From the NCBI GenBank assembly GCA_964017185.1, contig OZ024876.1, forward strand, positions 928,001-992,000: a DNA stretch of 64,000 nt. The letters run 5' to 3'. Of this stretch, positions 22,283 through 33,000 are shown piece after piece (the stretch's first letter is position 1; the number at the start of each line of letters is the position of its first letter). The notes beneath the pieces were generated by a model. That model searched no databases. It saw nothing but the letters and a program-made list of their open reading frames with translations, and had not been told where the DNA came from. Both the position numbers and the translations under genes were made by a program. This DNA comes from Rugalucina vietnamica. Its lineage: Eukaryota > Mollusca > Bivalvia > Lucinida > Lucinidae.

Positions 22283-22735
22283 TGCACCAGTCATTTGTAT
22301 CCCCAGCTTCCCCGGGGTCGGGGAATAGCGGGGCTTTTAACTTTTCATTTTTTAAAGCCAAGCTAAAACCCCTGCACTGCCGGGCAAGATTTGTGGTAAA
22401 ATCCCTGCTAAAAGCCCCGGCTCCCCGGAGGCTGACAATAACGTGGGACAACAGCTAGGAGTTGTTCTGATGAAACTGAAATATGAGAGAAGGGCTTCAA
22501 TTTGTGCATGGGAATGTTAAGGTGCATTTTCAAATTAGATAAATAGCATAAAAGCAATTTAATTAGGATATTAATGGTATTTTTAACATTTAATAAATGT
22601 TAAAAATACCATTAATATCTAATTTGAATTAATTTGACCGTGCATTGGCGGGAAATCATAACCCAGGCAAATCCCCGGCACTGCCGGGACGCATCAGAGG
22701 TTCCGGGGGAGCCGGGGATACAAATGACTGGTGCA
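22283..22735. mobile_element. PIF/Harbinger-type MITE with TAA target duplication
   Basis: Terminal inverted repeats of at least 20 bp (TGCACCAGTCATTTGTATCC) at both ends, flanked by TAA at 22280-22282 and 22736-22738. A perfect hairpin lies near 22567-22621 (GATATTAATGGTATTTTTAA and its complement). GC-rich inner segments repeat in inverted order (GCCCCGGCTCCCCGG; CCGGGGGAGCCGGGG). No coding capacity. The TAA duplication is typical of PIF/Harbinger. Confidence 0.85.
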
Positions 22736-23147
22736 TAATGCACGGGCGTGGGCTGATATACACTTATCAAATGTAACACATGCTGATTTATAAGTTATAA
22801 CTTTATATATCAAACCAGCCTCACCGTGACATTCATCTCCACACACAGTGATTCACCTGTATTAAAAGTCTCATTCCTCTATATTCGCGGGGTCGCTATT
22901 TTACAAACCTAGCTTAGAGTGATCAGTTTGTGAATCATTCATGTCTGGTCTCAAATCGGTGTTAGAAATGTTTTCGTTCTTCACATGTTTTAGCTTTAAT
23001 AACACACTGTAACATTCCTATTTTGTTGCATTACCCAACAAATTAAAATTATGCAAACATTTTAAATAAACAAAAGGTTGAGTGATTGTTTGATCATCAA
23101 TGTATAGTTTCATACATTTGTCATTTGTAAACATATCATGCTCAATA

Positions 23148-23151
<4 letters not shown>

Positions 23152-23196
<45 letters not shown>

Positions 23197-23209
23197 CAGA
23201 CATACAGAC

Positions 23210-23270
<61 letters not shown>

Positions 23271-23379
23271 AAGAAAGAGACAGACAGACAGACAGACAGA
23301 CAGGCAGGCAGGCAGCCAGGCAGGCAGGCAGGCACAGACAGACAGACAGACAGGCAGGCAGGCAGGTAGGCTGGCTGGC

Positions 23380-23455
<76 letters not shown>
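23152..23455. repeat. Compound AG / ACAG / GCAG microsatellite
   Basis: Three long AG blocks separated by ACAG and GGCA tetranucleotide arrays, 300 bp in all, ending about 530 bp upstream of the thioester gene start codon. The Arg-Glu and Ser-Leu frames seen across it come from the repeat. Confidence 0.95.
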
Positions 23456-23457
<2 letters not shown>

Positions 23458-23984
23458 ATCGTTATTATCAACATGCGTTTTGGACTCAGCGGAGTATTGT
23501 AGCTCGGCTAAGCCAACACAAGTGTGCAGCGTTCAGATGAGACAGATTCGTTATTTTAATATGAAATGCCTACGGAAACCCAAACATTTTATGCATAGTA
23601 GTCGTTTTAAGTGTTCAATTCCGTTTTGTGCAGTTGTTACAAAGATGTAAATGTTTGATTGGTTTAGCCACGTAAAGGCCCACCTACGTGTATCAAAACT
23701 TGAACAAGAAGAAAGAAAATGAAAGTATATATAACAAAATCGTTCTTAATATAAACCCATATCGTTCATCGAAATTAAGTTAAGCAGAATTTTATAAGCA
23801 GGCTTGCCCTTGCAAATTAGTAACAGAGAAAACATCTTTACACATTCTCATTAGAAAACACATCCTGGGGAATCTTGATGTAATAAAACGCATGCTGAGT
23901 GCACATAAGTAAGAAGGCAATTTAACTAGAAACGTGTTTATAAACAACAAACATATTGTTTTTGGGAATATTTAAGTTGATGAA

Positions 23985-24052
23985 ATGGGAGTTTTAAGCG
24001 TCCTGGTGGTCATTTATATGTCTTGGATCTCAGCATATTCATGCACGAGAAG
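23985..24052 (+). CDS. Thioester gene exon 1, signal peptide
   Basis: MGVLSVLVVIYMSWISAYSC: a short hydrophobic core followed by small residues gives a clear secretory signal. The exon ends AGAAG with a strong GTGAGT donor in phase 2. It joins exon 2, which reads YILTFPQELQLGAEEKFCLS, the N-terminal MG1 strand pattern of the family. No TATA box or initiator could be placed with confidence. Confidence 0.85.
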
Positions 24053-27000
24053 GTGAGTAAAATTTTATACTTTTTGTCTGTAGTGTAGTCTGTTGACCCA
24101 TAAGTGACGAATAGACTTTCCCATCCTTATCATCTGGATGAGTCCACATTAATTTTAGGGTCATCAAGAGTGATTTTAAATAGTCATATATTTTTTTATG
24201 AAAATCCTCTTAGCAAGCAGAAAAGCCCTAGATGGGACGACGCGTTTTGCGGCGTCACATCTGGAGCTATACTGTTTGCCTATGTCCCATAAAATGGATG
24301 TCAGGCTAATATGAGTATGACTCACAGTACATTAGTCTAGCTCCTAGACCTTGATGTACATGCGTTAGTCAGTCCTTGCATTATATAATATATTGTTTTC
24401 TTCATTTTGATACCATTCTGCTAGTGATATCCCTTGTCTTGACATCAGCCAGTGAGAAATAGTTCTATCTTAAGTCCAATTCGCATGCGCCAAAAATACA
24501 CACGTGTAAATATACTCCGGTGTGCAAATTTTACTCGGGGTAAGTAAATGGCGCATGCGAACGCAAATACACACCGGAGTATATTTACATATGGGTAAAT
24601 TTACTCCTGGGTCTGACCAGATGCAAATTTTATTTTTACAAATACACACGTGTAAATTTACTATTATGTCCCATGCGAACGCAAAGTAAAATTTACCCAT
24701 GAGTATTTTTATTTCAAGTCAATATTCTGCTTTTAGATAACGAATTTTCACATTTTTTGTTCCTAACTGATTATATACAGTTGCTGAAACTGTGGACATT
24801 GTTGCTAAATAAGAGTTTATTGCCATTCATAACATTTTAGATCATATGGAGTGCAAACAGCCACACTATTTCTTCATCATTCTTGGTTAGGATTCTTGGG
24901 GCATTTTAAGAGTAATTCCTTGTAAAAGGATGAAAAAAAGGGAACTGTATAACTGCTAAGGTTATGCCTGACCATTACAGCTGCCAAAGTCTACATGAAC
25001 ACCTTGAAGCAGCCTCTTCTTGTTTTGCTAATACAGAAAACTTAAATGAACAGGTTTTAATCTAAAAATGATAAATTTACCTACAAAAATACTCCTGGCG
25101 ATAAAACCCATGCGAACGCAATTTAAATTTACTCTCAGGTTGATTTGCACACCGGAGTATAAATACACACCGGAGTATATTTACACGCGTGTATTTTTTG
25201 CGCATGCGAATTGGACTTTAGAGGCAAGGCAAATAATGAATTTCAATGAATTCTAAAATTGTATTAAAAATAAATAAAAAGGTTATGATATTGAGACTAG
25301 TGGCTATAGTCTAACAGTACGCTTGTTTTATTTTGGAACTGATTTTGCAGGTAATTTGTTTTATATTACAGTGGCTACATTCTAACATTCCCACAAGAGT
25401 TACAACTAGGGGCTGAAGAGAAATTCTGTTTGTCTCTCTTCAACTCAACAAGTGACGTCAGTCTCAGCCTTAATATCTCCTGCTATGGGAAACACAAAAC
25501 ACATACGCCTGTGTTGTTTAGAAATGGTAAGTAACTGTGTATTGAGACTTAATGTCCCCGTCAACAATTTTTCAGTCAGGTTGGGACGGACTCAGCTCTG
25601 TCTGGGTACTGTAGGGCGTTAATGTGTCTTGCTCAAGGACACAACATGGTGACGCCTGTGGGGATTGAACCCATGACCTCTCGATTCGGAGTCCGACGCT
25701 CTACCACTACGCCACCGCACTCCCTGTAAACTGTGGTCCGACCAAACGGCCCATCTTAGGGCACGTTTACACATTCAGTTAATCTGGAGACTGATCCGGA
25801 TTATTGTCTACGCGCCAGCGCGTAGACTACTCTAAGGTTTGAGATTGACCTACTTACAAGACAACTCATACACCTCTCTACAACTGCAACTGCACGTTTG
25901 AGTCTAGTGGCTTGACCATCGTGTTGGTAGGATTCCGGGTCGTTTCGCCAAGGACCGTGTAAACACCCCCAAACACCCATGCAGACCTCCCTTTGGTTGG
26001 TAACATTTGTAACAATGGTGCAGTAGGTACCAAAATGGGACAAATTGTTAAATTCGTGGAACTGGTGCATGATTGCATTCTATCTAAGCAACAACGGAAT
26101 GAAATGAACCGACGGTATTGTGACGCTATGTGGTCAGGTATGAAAGCTTTGACCGCGCCCCACCTGCCGTGTAGCCAATAACATTCTATCCAAGCCACAA
26201 CGGAATGAAATGAACCGACAGTATCGTGACGGTCGATTGTCAGGTATGAATGCTTTCACCGCACAGCGTTTTATTTCTGTTCAGTCAAATGCACCACGAT
26301 GAAATGGGAGTACTGTCAGATTCTTTGACATTCTAGTTTATAAATGCGAAGCGTAGACCAAGCTTTTTGTTAAAGCTTATACTTGTAAAATGTAGATGTT
26401 AAAATGTCTAGTGTGAACGCGCTCTTAGGCTCTTTTTGGCGGCCCCGTGGTCTAGTCTTTAAGAGCGCTGATATTTCATAACGCACTTAACCATTCAATC
26501 ATCTCATAGCTGTGTCTGGTGTGGGTTTGATTACCACACGGAGCTCTAGTTCATTACTTGGGGTTGCCAGTGACTTGAAGTGGTCCCTCCAGTTTGACCA
26601 GTAAACTATCCTGATTCTGAAAGGTCTGTATTTTCCTAATTCGGCATTGTTGTTGTTGTTGTTGTTGTTGTATCGTAGAGCTCCGCCGTTGACTTATCGG
26701 CGCACCCGGTAAAACCGGTAAAAAGGGGGGGTTTTTTTTGGATAAAAGTTTTGCACTATACAAAGTCACTATCTTGGTGAAGTCTATCTAAAACGTGAAT
26801 AAAGTAACTGTGTTCCAGTGAATAAAAGTTTGTGATGTCTACTAAAACAAAGTGCTCCGGTGAATAAAAATCTGTGAATTAAAAGTTTATCTACAGGCAC
26901 TCTTCCACACGGGGCAGTGTTCTGATAGCTTTACACAGCTGTTTGTGAGATGGCCAGTCTTCTGCTTGGCACTTCTTCGAACAGTATCTCACATATTTGC

Positions 27001-30000
27001 AAGCAGAACACTTTTGGAAGTTCCCTTCCGCTAGGCAATTCGAACAGCTGTTAGGCGATTCAATGTCTTGTTCAACTTCAGGTATCCGATTTAACAAACA
27101 CTTTTCGAACTGAGAATCGTCACTATCAGGAATCACTGATTTGTCAGTTTCCGCCTCCTCGGCAGACAGTTCGTTTAATAGATCCGATTGAATGCTGGTT
27201 TGTTTTTCAATGGTTAAACGACTGTAAGACTCTGAAACTAAGGGTGTACGATCCAAGCACCCAGATTCCTCTGAATGTCTGACCACTGGTGACTGCGGAC
27301 TGGCAATCCTCCTCGATTCCGGGGAGTTACGATCCACGCGGCACTTGGAATTCTCCGAGTGACTGACCGCAGGAGATTGTGGACTGGCAACCTTCCTTGT
27401 TTCTTGTAGCCTGGCGTAGTGGGCAGCAAGGTTCTCAGCTCTTAGCTGTCTGGCAACTTTCATACGTTTCCAGAACTCCCTGCGCCGTCTCCGATCCCTG
27501 GCCACACGAGATGGGGTTTTCTTCTTCTTTGGCTTTGGGTGGTCAGCTAGTCGAACATCGGAAGAATCTGTTTTCTTGTCCTTATATTGACACGCCTACA
27601 CTCCAGAAGCTCGTTTCTTCAATGGCGGCTGATTCCCTTGACCCTGTCCTTTGTCTGTTTTGGCGGGAAAATTAACTATCAAAGTAAAGCTGGCTGCATT
27701 CCTGACCAGCTTCCATTTGTGCCGTGTTTCGCCGCTCTCGATGACGTTGAGAATCTTTCGGAGGTGTTCTGGAATAAAACTGGCAGAAGAATTTTCCTCT
27801 GAGTCCATATTTTATTAAATCCAAATCCCCCCTAAGAATGTGCGTCCGCCATCTTCAACGATCACCATTTCTGTGCTGTGTGAGAGACATATAAGTTTTG
27901 GCTTATGACAGTATTGCACTCTCTGGTCGCGGCCCATATTTGGCCGCGGTGCACCCCGACGAGTGGTGTGGTTCGAAATTTCTTTTGGACCGAGATGACA
28001 CAGTAGCTATTACACGATGAACGTACGACTAGACCCTTAGCAAAAAGTATCATAAAAGTTTGAAAGGAGGTAAATTTGTTTGTTTTCTGGACATTTTGCT
28101 GTTTGTTTCTTTCTTTCTATCTTGCTGGTAGTGCCACTGGCGTTTGACCTTCAATAAATGCACTAAACATTAGTATTCAAGTATTTTCACACTTTATTAT
28201 GAAAAAATCTTACACTGGATAAAATAATGGTGAGGCAATGTATATTCGGGTGTCCGCTATAGCGCAGTAGGTAGCGAGGAGGTTTCCTACTTTGCTACAT
28301 ACCACTTCCGTACGGGTTCGCGCCCCACTGTGGCCAAATGTTTTTCAGAATGAAAATGAATTAACCCGTCGAAATGTATGCTGGTTCACCCTATAACCGG
28401 GGTACTAAACGCTTTTGGCACTGCTAAGACACAGAGTTTAATCATTTGATCTATATGTGTCTCCAAAATCATGAAGTCAACATAAGGCATGTAAAACAAT
28501 AGAAAAGTAACTGATGTCAGATTGCTAGTGATTTTGGTCAAGCAGAGTATGTCTCGTCCAATTTGTTTCATAGAAATGAAAACCTAACGTTAACCGGTGT
28601 ATTTATATATGCTTGGGTAATTTTCTTAGCGTTGTACATTTTGTATAAATAAAAACCACAAAAGGAAAAGAAAAGATAGCCAGAAATTATGAAAAAAGTG
28701 AATGTTCCCTCTCTTATAAATAAAATGGAATTCTGCTTCAAAGTAAGTGGTATGTTGCATTTTCCCGCATTTTTCTGTCTTCACCAGAAGAAAGAGGGGG
28801 TAGAGGAGAATATGGGTCAGCCACACGTTACTCTTTTTTTCCTAAAGCTATAATAAAATCCTAAAATACTTACTACTCACCCTTGGTTTTATCAAACACA
28901 TTCACGACCCGCCCTGCATTCGCTTTCATTATTTTATTTTGAATAGAAAGCTCCTACACAATTTATCTTTTTCTCGCATTTGAAAATTATGATGATAATA
29001 ATGTAGTAAATGTTAATGATTAATAAATGCACACAAATCACTTGACGAGCAAAACGAATATAAATAATTAAACGCGAACATCCGAAAAATATAAATTTCA
29101 AATTGAAATACACTATGTTTGTTACTATTCTTACAGTGGCAATGCAATGATAGTTTGTGGTTTCTAAAAGTGTCAAAACCATGAAAATGCACACATTTCG
29201 AGAAAGCACGTGATTGTGAGAAGACTTCATGACAAAGATGGTAAGTAATAGTATGTTGACACGCAACAACGCTCCGTGTCTATTGCCTGAAAAAAATTAC
29301 AACCGTGAACAGAGAGCCGTATAAAATATAGCCCATTAACGTTTTACACCGGTTAACGGTATACACCGGTTAACGGGTGAGTCACCATATGTGGTCTTGC
29401 TGTCACCAGGGGGACGCGGTGGTTTCACAGGCATATTACGGGTATGCCGAGATATGTCCTGGCTTTCCTCCACCTCAGACAGCCCTCGCCATTACTGCAT
29501 CTGGGAGAGGGACTTTGGGTAGAATGGTGCAGTAGTGGCGAGTAGCAAGTTGTAAATATGTTAAGGGAAGGGATAACCTCAGTGATGGGAATACAGTAAA
29601 TATGTTAAGGTGACGGTTGGTGGCGGGCAGTGTAGTTCTATCATTGGGGTCCGGTGAAGGTAATACCCTTACTCGGGGTTAAAACGAGGTGCGCCGATAA
29701 GTCAGCGGCGGAACACTATAACATACATACATACATTGACACAAAATAAGTTTGTGTCTTTTTCTTGTGCAAGAAAACAGCTAGTGTCCATTTACTAAAC
29801 ACAAAAAGCAGAAATCCTGTACCCTCCGAACTCCTGAGAAAATCACACTTTTATAGTCCAGAATGAACAGTCCAACATCCAAGGTACACCATCGACACCA
29901 CCCGACGCCATTATATTTGGTATACGGGTAACTTTGGTTCCGGGCCATCTCGGACTCGACCCAAAACCAATTTGAATTTCATTTTCCGCCGCACCTCGTT

Positions 30001-33000
30001 TTAATGATCAGTTAGTGTACTACTCCCACCAGGCAAAGGTGCAAATACATTTCTTTATGGCAGTATCTGTTCTTTTAACCATAATTTACCATACAGAAAT
30101 GTAGTTGTATCTTTAAATGTTGAAAAAGGTACCCTTACTGATGGTTAACAGTGGTTAAAGAGAGGTGCGACGGAAGATGGAGTGTGAATTGGTTTTGGGT
30201 ACCAAAGTTACCCGTATACTAAAAATAATGGCGTCAGGTGGTGTCGAGGGGGTACCTTGGATGTTGGACTGTTCATTTTGGACTATAAAAGTGTGATTTT
30301 CTCAGGAGTTCAGAGAGTACAGGATTTCTGCTTTTTGTGGATTGTTAATGGACACTAGCTAGGCCAAAATTAAAATTATATTTGTTTCCCCTTACCCGAC
30401 TGACCCTAAAAAATTGCCCCTACCCCAAAAAATTTATTTCAATTTTTCATACAAGATTATTTTTTTTATTATTGTTAATTACAGAGGCAAAAATTTCATG
30501 TTTTAGAAGGATACATTGTCTGATAATGCTTTCAATGATAGCCTTCTGTGTAAGTATTATTTCTGCAATCAAGTTTTAGCTATATTAGAACAACTAAAAA
30601 CAAATTTCAATCTATATAAAACCTGAGAAAATAAAAATAAAATAATATTCCGACTGACCGACCCAAACCTGAGAAACAGGATCGGGTAAGGTGAAACAAA
30701 AATATTTCTAAGGTTGGCCCTATATGAAATAGCAAAGTGGTGTGCAAATGACATTCCGTCTTGGACAAGAAAACGACATAAACTTATTTTGTGTCAATAT
30801 ACATTGCCTTACCATTATTTTTTTCCGGGATAAGATTTTTTCAGCATGGAGGGTAAAAATGCTAAAATACTAAAGTTTAGTGCATTATTGAAGGTCAGAC
30901 GCCAGTGGGTAGTGCAGCCAAAATTAGATCTAAATTTGAAAACTTAAGAAGGGAAATCAAAGCTGATCTAAAAGGAAGCAGCATGACCTGTCAGAGGAAG
31001 GATCAGTCACTTGCTTATTGTACAATAGACGCTTGGTCACTTGCTTTTTACATCATCAAAGCAAGTGACTGTACAAATCTTAGGTATTACATGTCTTTTG
31101 TTTTCCATATATTTTGCATCCGTGGACAGTTTTGCAACTACTTTGTTTCATTTTCTCAGCAAGTACTATCATTTTCTGACTAAAGTTTTTAACTCTAGGT
31201 GTTTTTTTCGATTTTACACATTTTATTTGTCTTTACAATTTCAAAAATTGCCTATCAAACCATGATAAACAAGTGATTAAAGGTCTATTTCATGAAAAGC
31301 AAGGGATGAAATAGCAAGTTCATATGGTCAAAATGAAGTGCATTTATGTAACTTACCTATAATCCAAATAAACTGGGTCTGACTACTTTTCAGTGTATTT
31401 CAGAGAACATTTTATGTGGTGCAAACAAATCATCAATGCCGAAAGTGACAGATGCTCCACTGTATATGATTGCAAGTGACATGACTTTCCGGTCAGTAGC
31501 AATTGTCCGTTCATTTCCGTTCCCCTACTGTGATCAATAGTCAGGGAAAAGATACCCAAGGCATTCTCCCTTTGAAAAAGAAAAAATAGAAGTGTTATTG
31601 CTCAATCAGATTTCGACAAAGCAGAAGAGTTTAATGGTCAATTCACAGATGTATTCACCAAAACAGTATACAACCAACCTGAACCAAGTCCTGCTTCTGG
31701 ATAGGTTGTCCCAATTCATGGATGAAATTGTTGTTACAAAGGAAGGAGTAACAAAACTCCTTAAAGGTCTGAACCCTTCTAAAGCCTTTGGACCTGATGA
31801 GCTCCATCCTAGAGTCCTAAACGAATTGGCAAAAGAATTAGGATCGGTATTTGCACATCTTTTCCAGCAATCAATCAATATGGGTGAAATCCCCTTGGAA
31901 TGGTCACTTGCTAATATTTGTACACTTTTCAAGAAAGGTGGCAGGCCCCTTGCTTGTAATTACCGCCCAGTTTCTTTGACTTGTATTCCTTGCAAACTTC
32001 TAGAACGTATTGTCTGCTCAAATATAATGGGTCATCTTGACCAATATAATCTTTTGTTGGACAAACAGCATGCTTTCAGGAAATGAACTCAGTCGATTAC
32101 AGTTATAAATGATTGGGCAAAAATATCGGACAAAAAGGGTAAGGTTGACACTTTCATTTTGGACTTTGAAAAAGCTTTCGACACCCCTACACATGCGTGG
32201 ATCCAGAAAATTTTCTTAGGGGGGGTCCAAATTCCCAGAAGGAGTCTGACGGAAAATTTCAACATGGCAAAAATTAATAATCTGGCAAATTTTAACCTCT
32301 TAATAGCAAATTGTTAAGTTCTTTTATAGGTAGAAAGACATTGGAAATTGGAATGGAGGATAACTGCTTTTTTGTGCTTCAGGCAGCAAAGGGTAGTAGT
32401 TAATGGTGCCTCATGGAAGAGGGCCTCATGGAAGATTAGTTGTACCACTAAATGTTGTTACCCTCTATAAATAAAGACTTTACTTACTTACTTACTTACT
32501 TACTTAATGGTGTTAAATCTGACTGGGCCCCTGTTGTGTCTTGTGTCCCACAGGGCACCGTTCTCAGTCCATTGTTGTTCTCCTTGTACAATGACATACC
32601 CCTTGGCATTGACTCTAAAATCAGGCTTTTTGCTGATGACTGTGTTTGTTACCGTGAAATTAGAACAGTAGAAGATACATTGAAACGTCAGAAAGACATT
32701 GACGTTTTAGGGAGCTGGGCCCGAAAATGGGGCATGAGATTTCAACCTGTCAAATGCAACATGATGCAGCTGACAAATAAGGGGATAAATAAAATTGAGG
32801 CCTCATACACCCTCAAGGGTACAGCATTGGAAAATGTTGATAGCATAAAATATCTAGGTGTAACAATTACAAATGACTTGAAGTGGAATACCCATACCAC
32901 CAATATCTGTACTAAAGCCAACAGAACACTTGGATTCTTGAGGAGAAACATATTATCTTGCCCCCAAGATGTTAAAGAAGCAGCTTATAAAGGACTGGTG

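Larger units (their letters stand above)
28115..30915. mobile_element. Large foldback element, both arms interrupted
   Basis: The left arm 28115-28245 (CCACTGGCGTTTGACCTTCA) continues at 29736-29975, and both pieces are mirrored by 30185-30360 plus 30758-30915. The left arm is split by a 1.5-kb block (28246-29735) and the right arm by a MITE (30361-30757). Without the insertions it would be about 0.9 kb with arms of about 330-370 bp. No coding capacity seen. Confidence 0.7.

Noticed and set aside
22030..22458. 142-codon frame
   Set aside because: Its second half lies in the TAA-flanked MITE and it shows no protein family.
23018..23650. Long Arg-Glu and Ser-Leu rich frames
   Set aside because: They are translations of the AG and ACAG microsatellite.
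26685..29720. 3-kb DNA transposon with terminal inverted repeats enclosing the MYND gene
   Set aside because: The inverted GCGCCGATAAGTC phrases are each followed by a simple tandem tail and belong to two separate retroposed units in opposite orientation.
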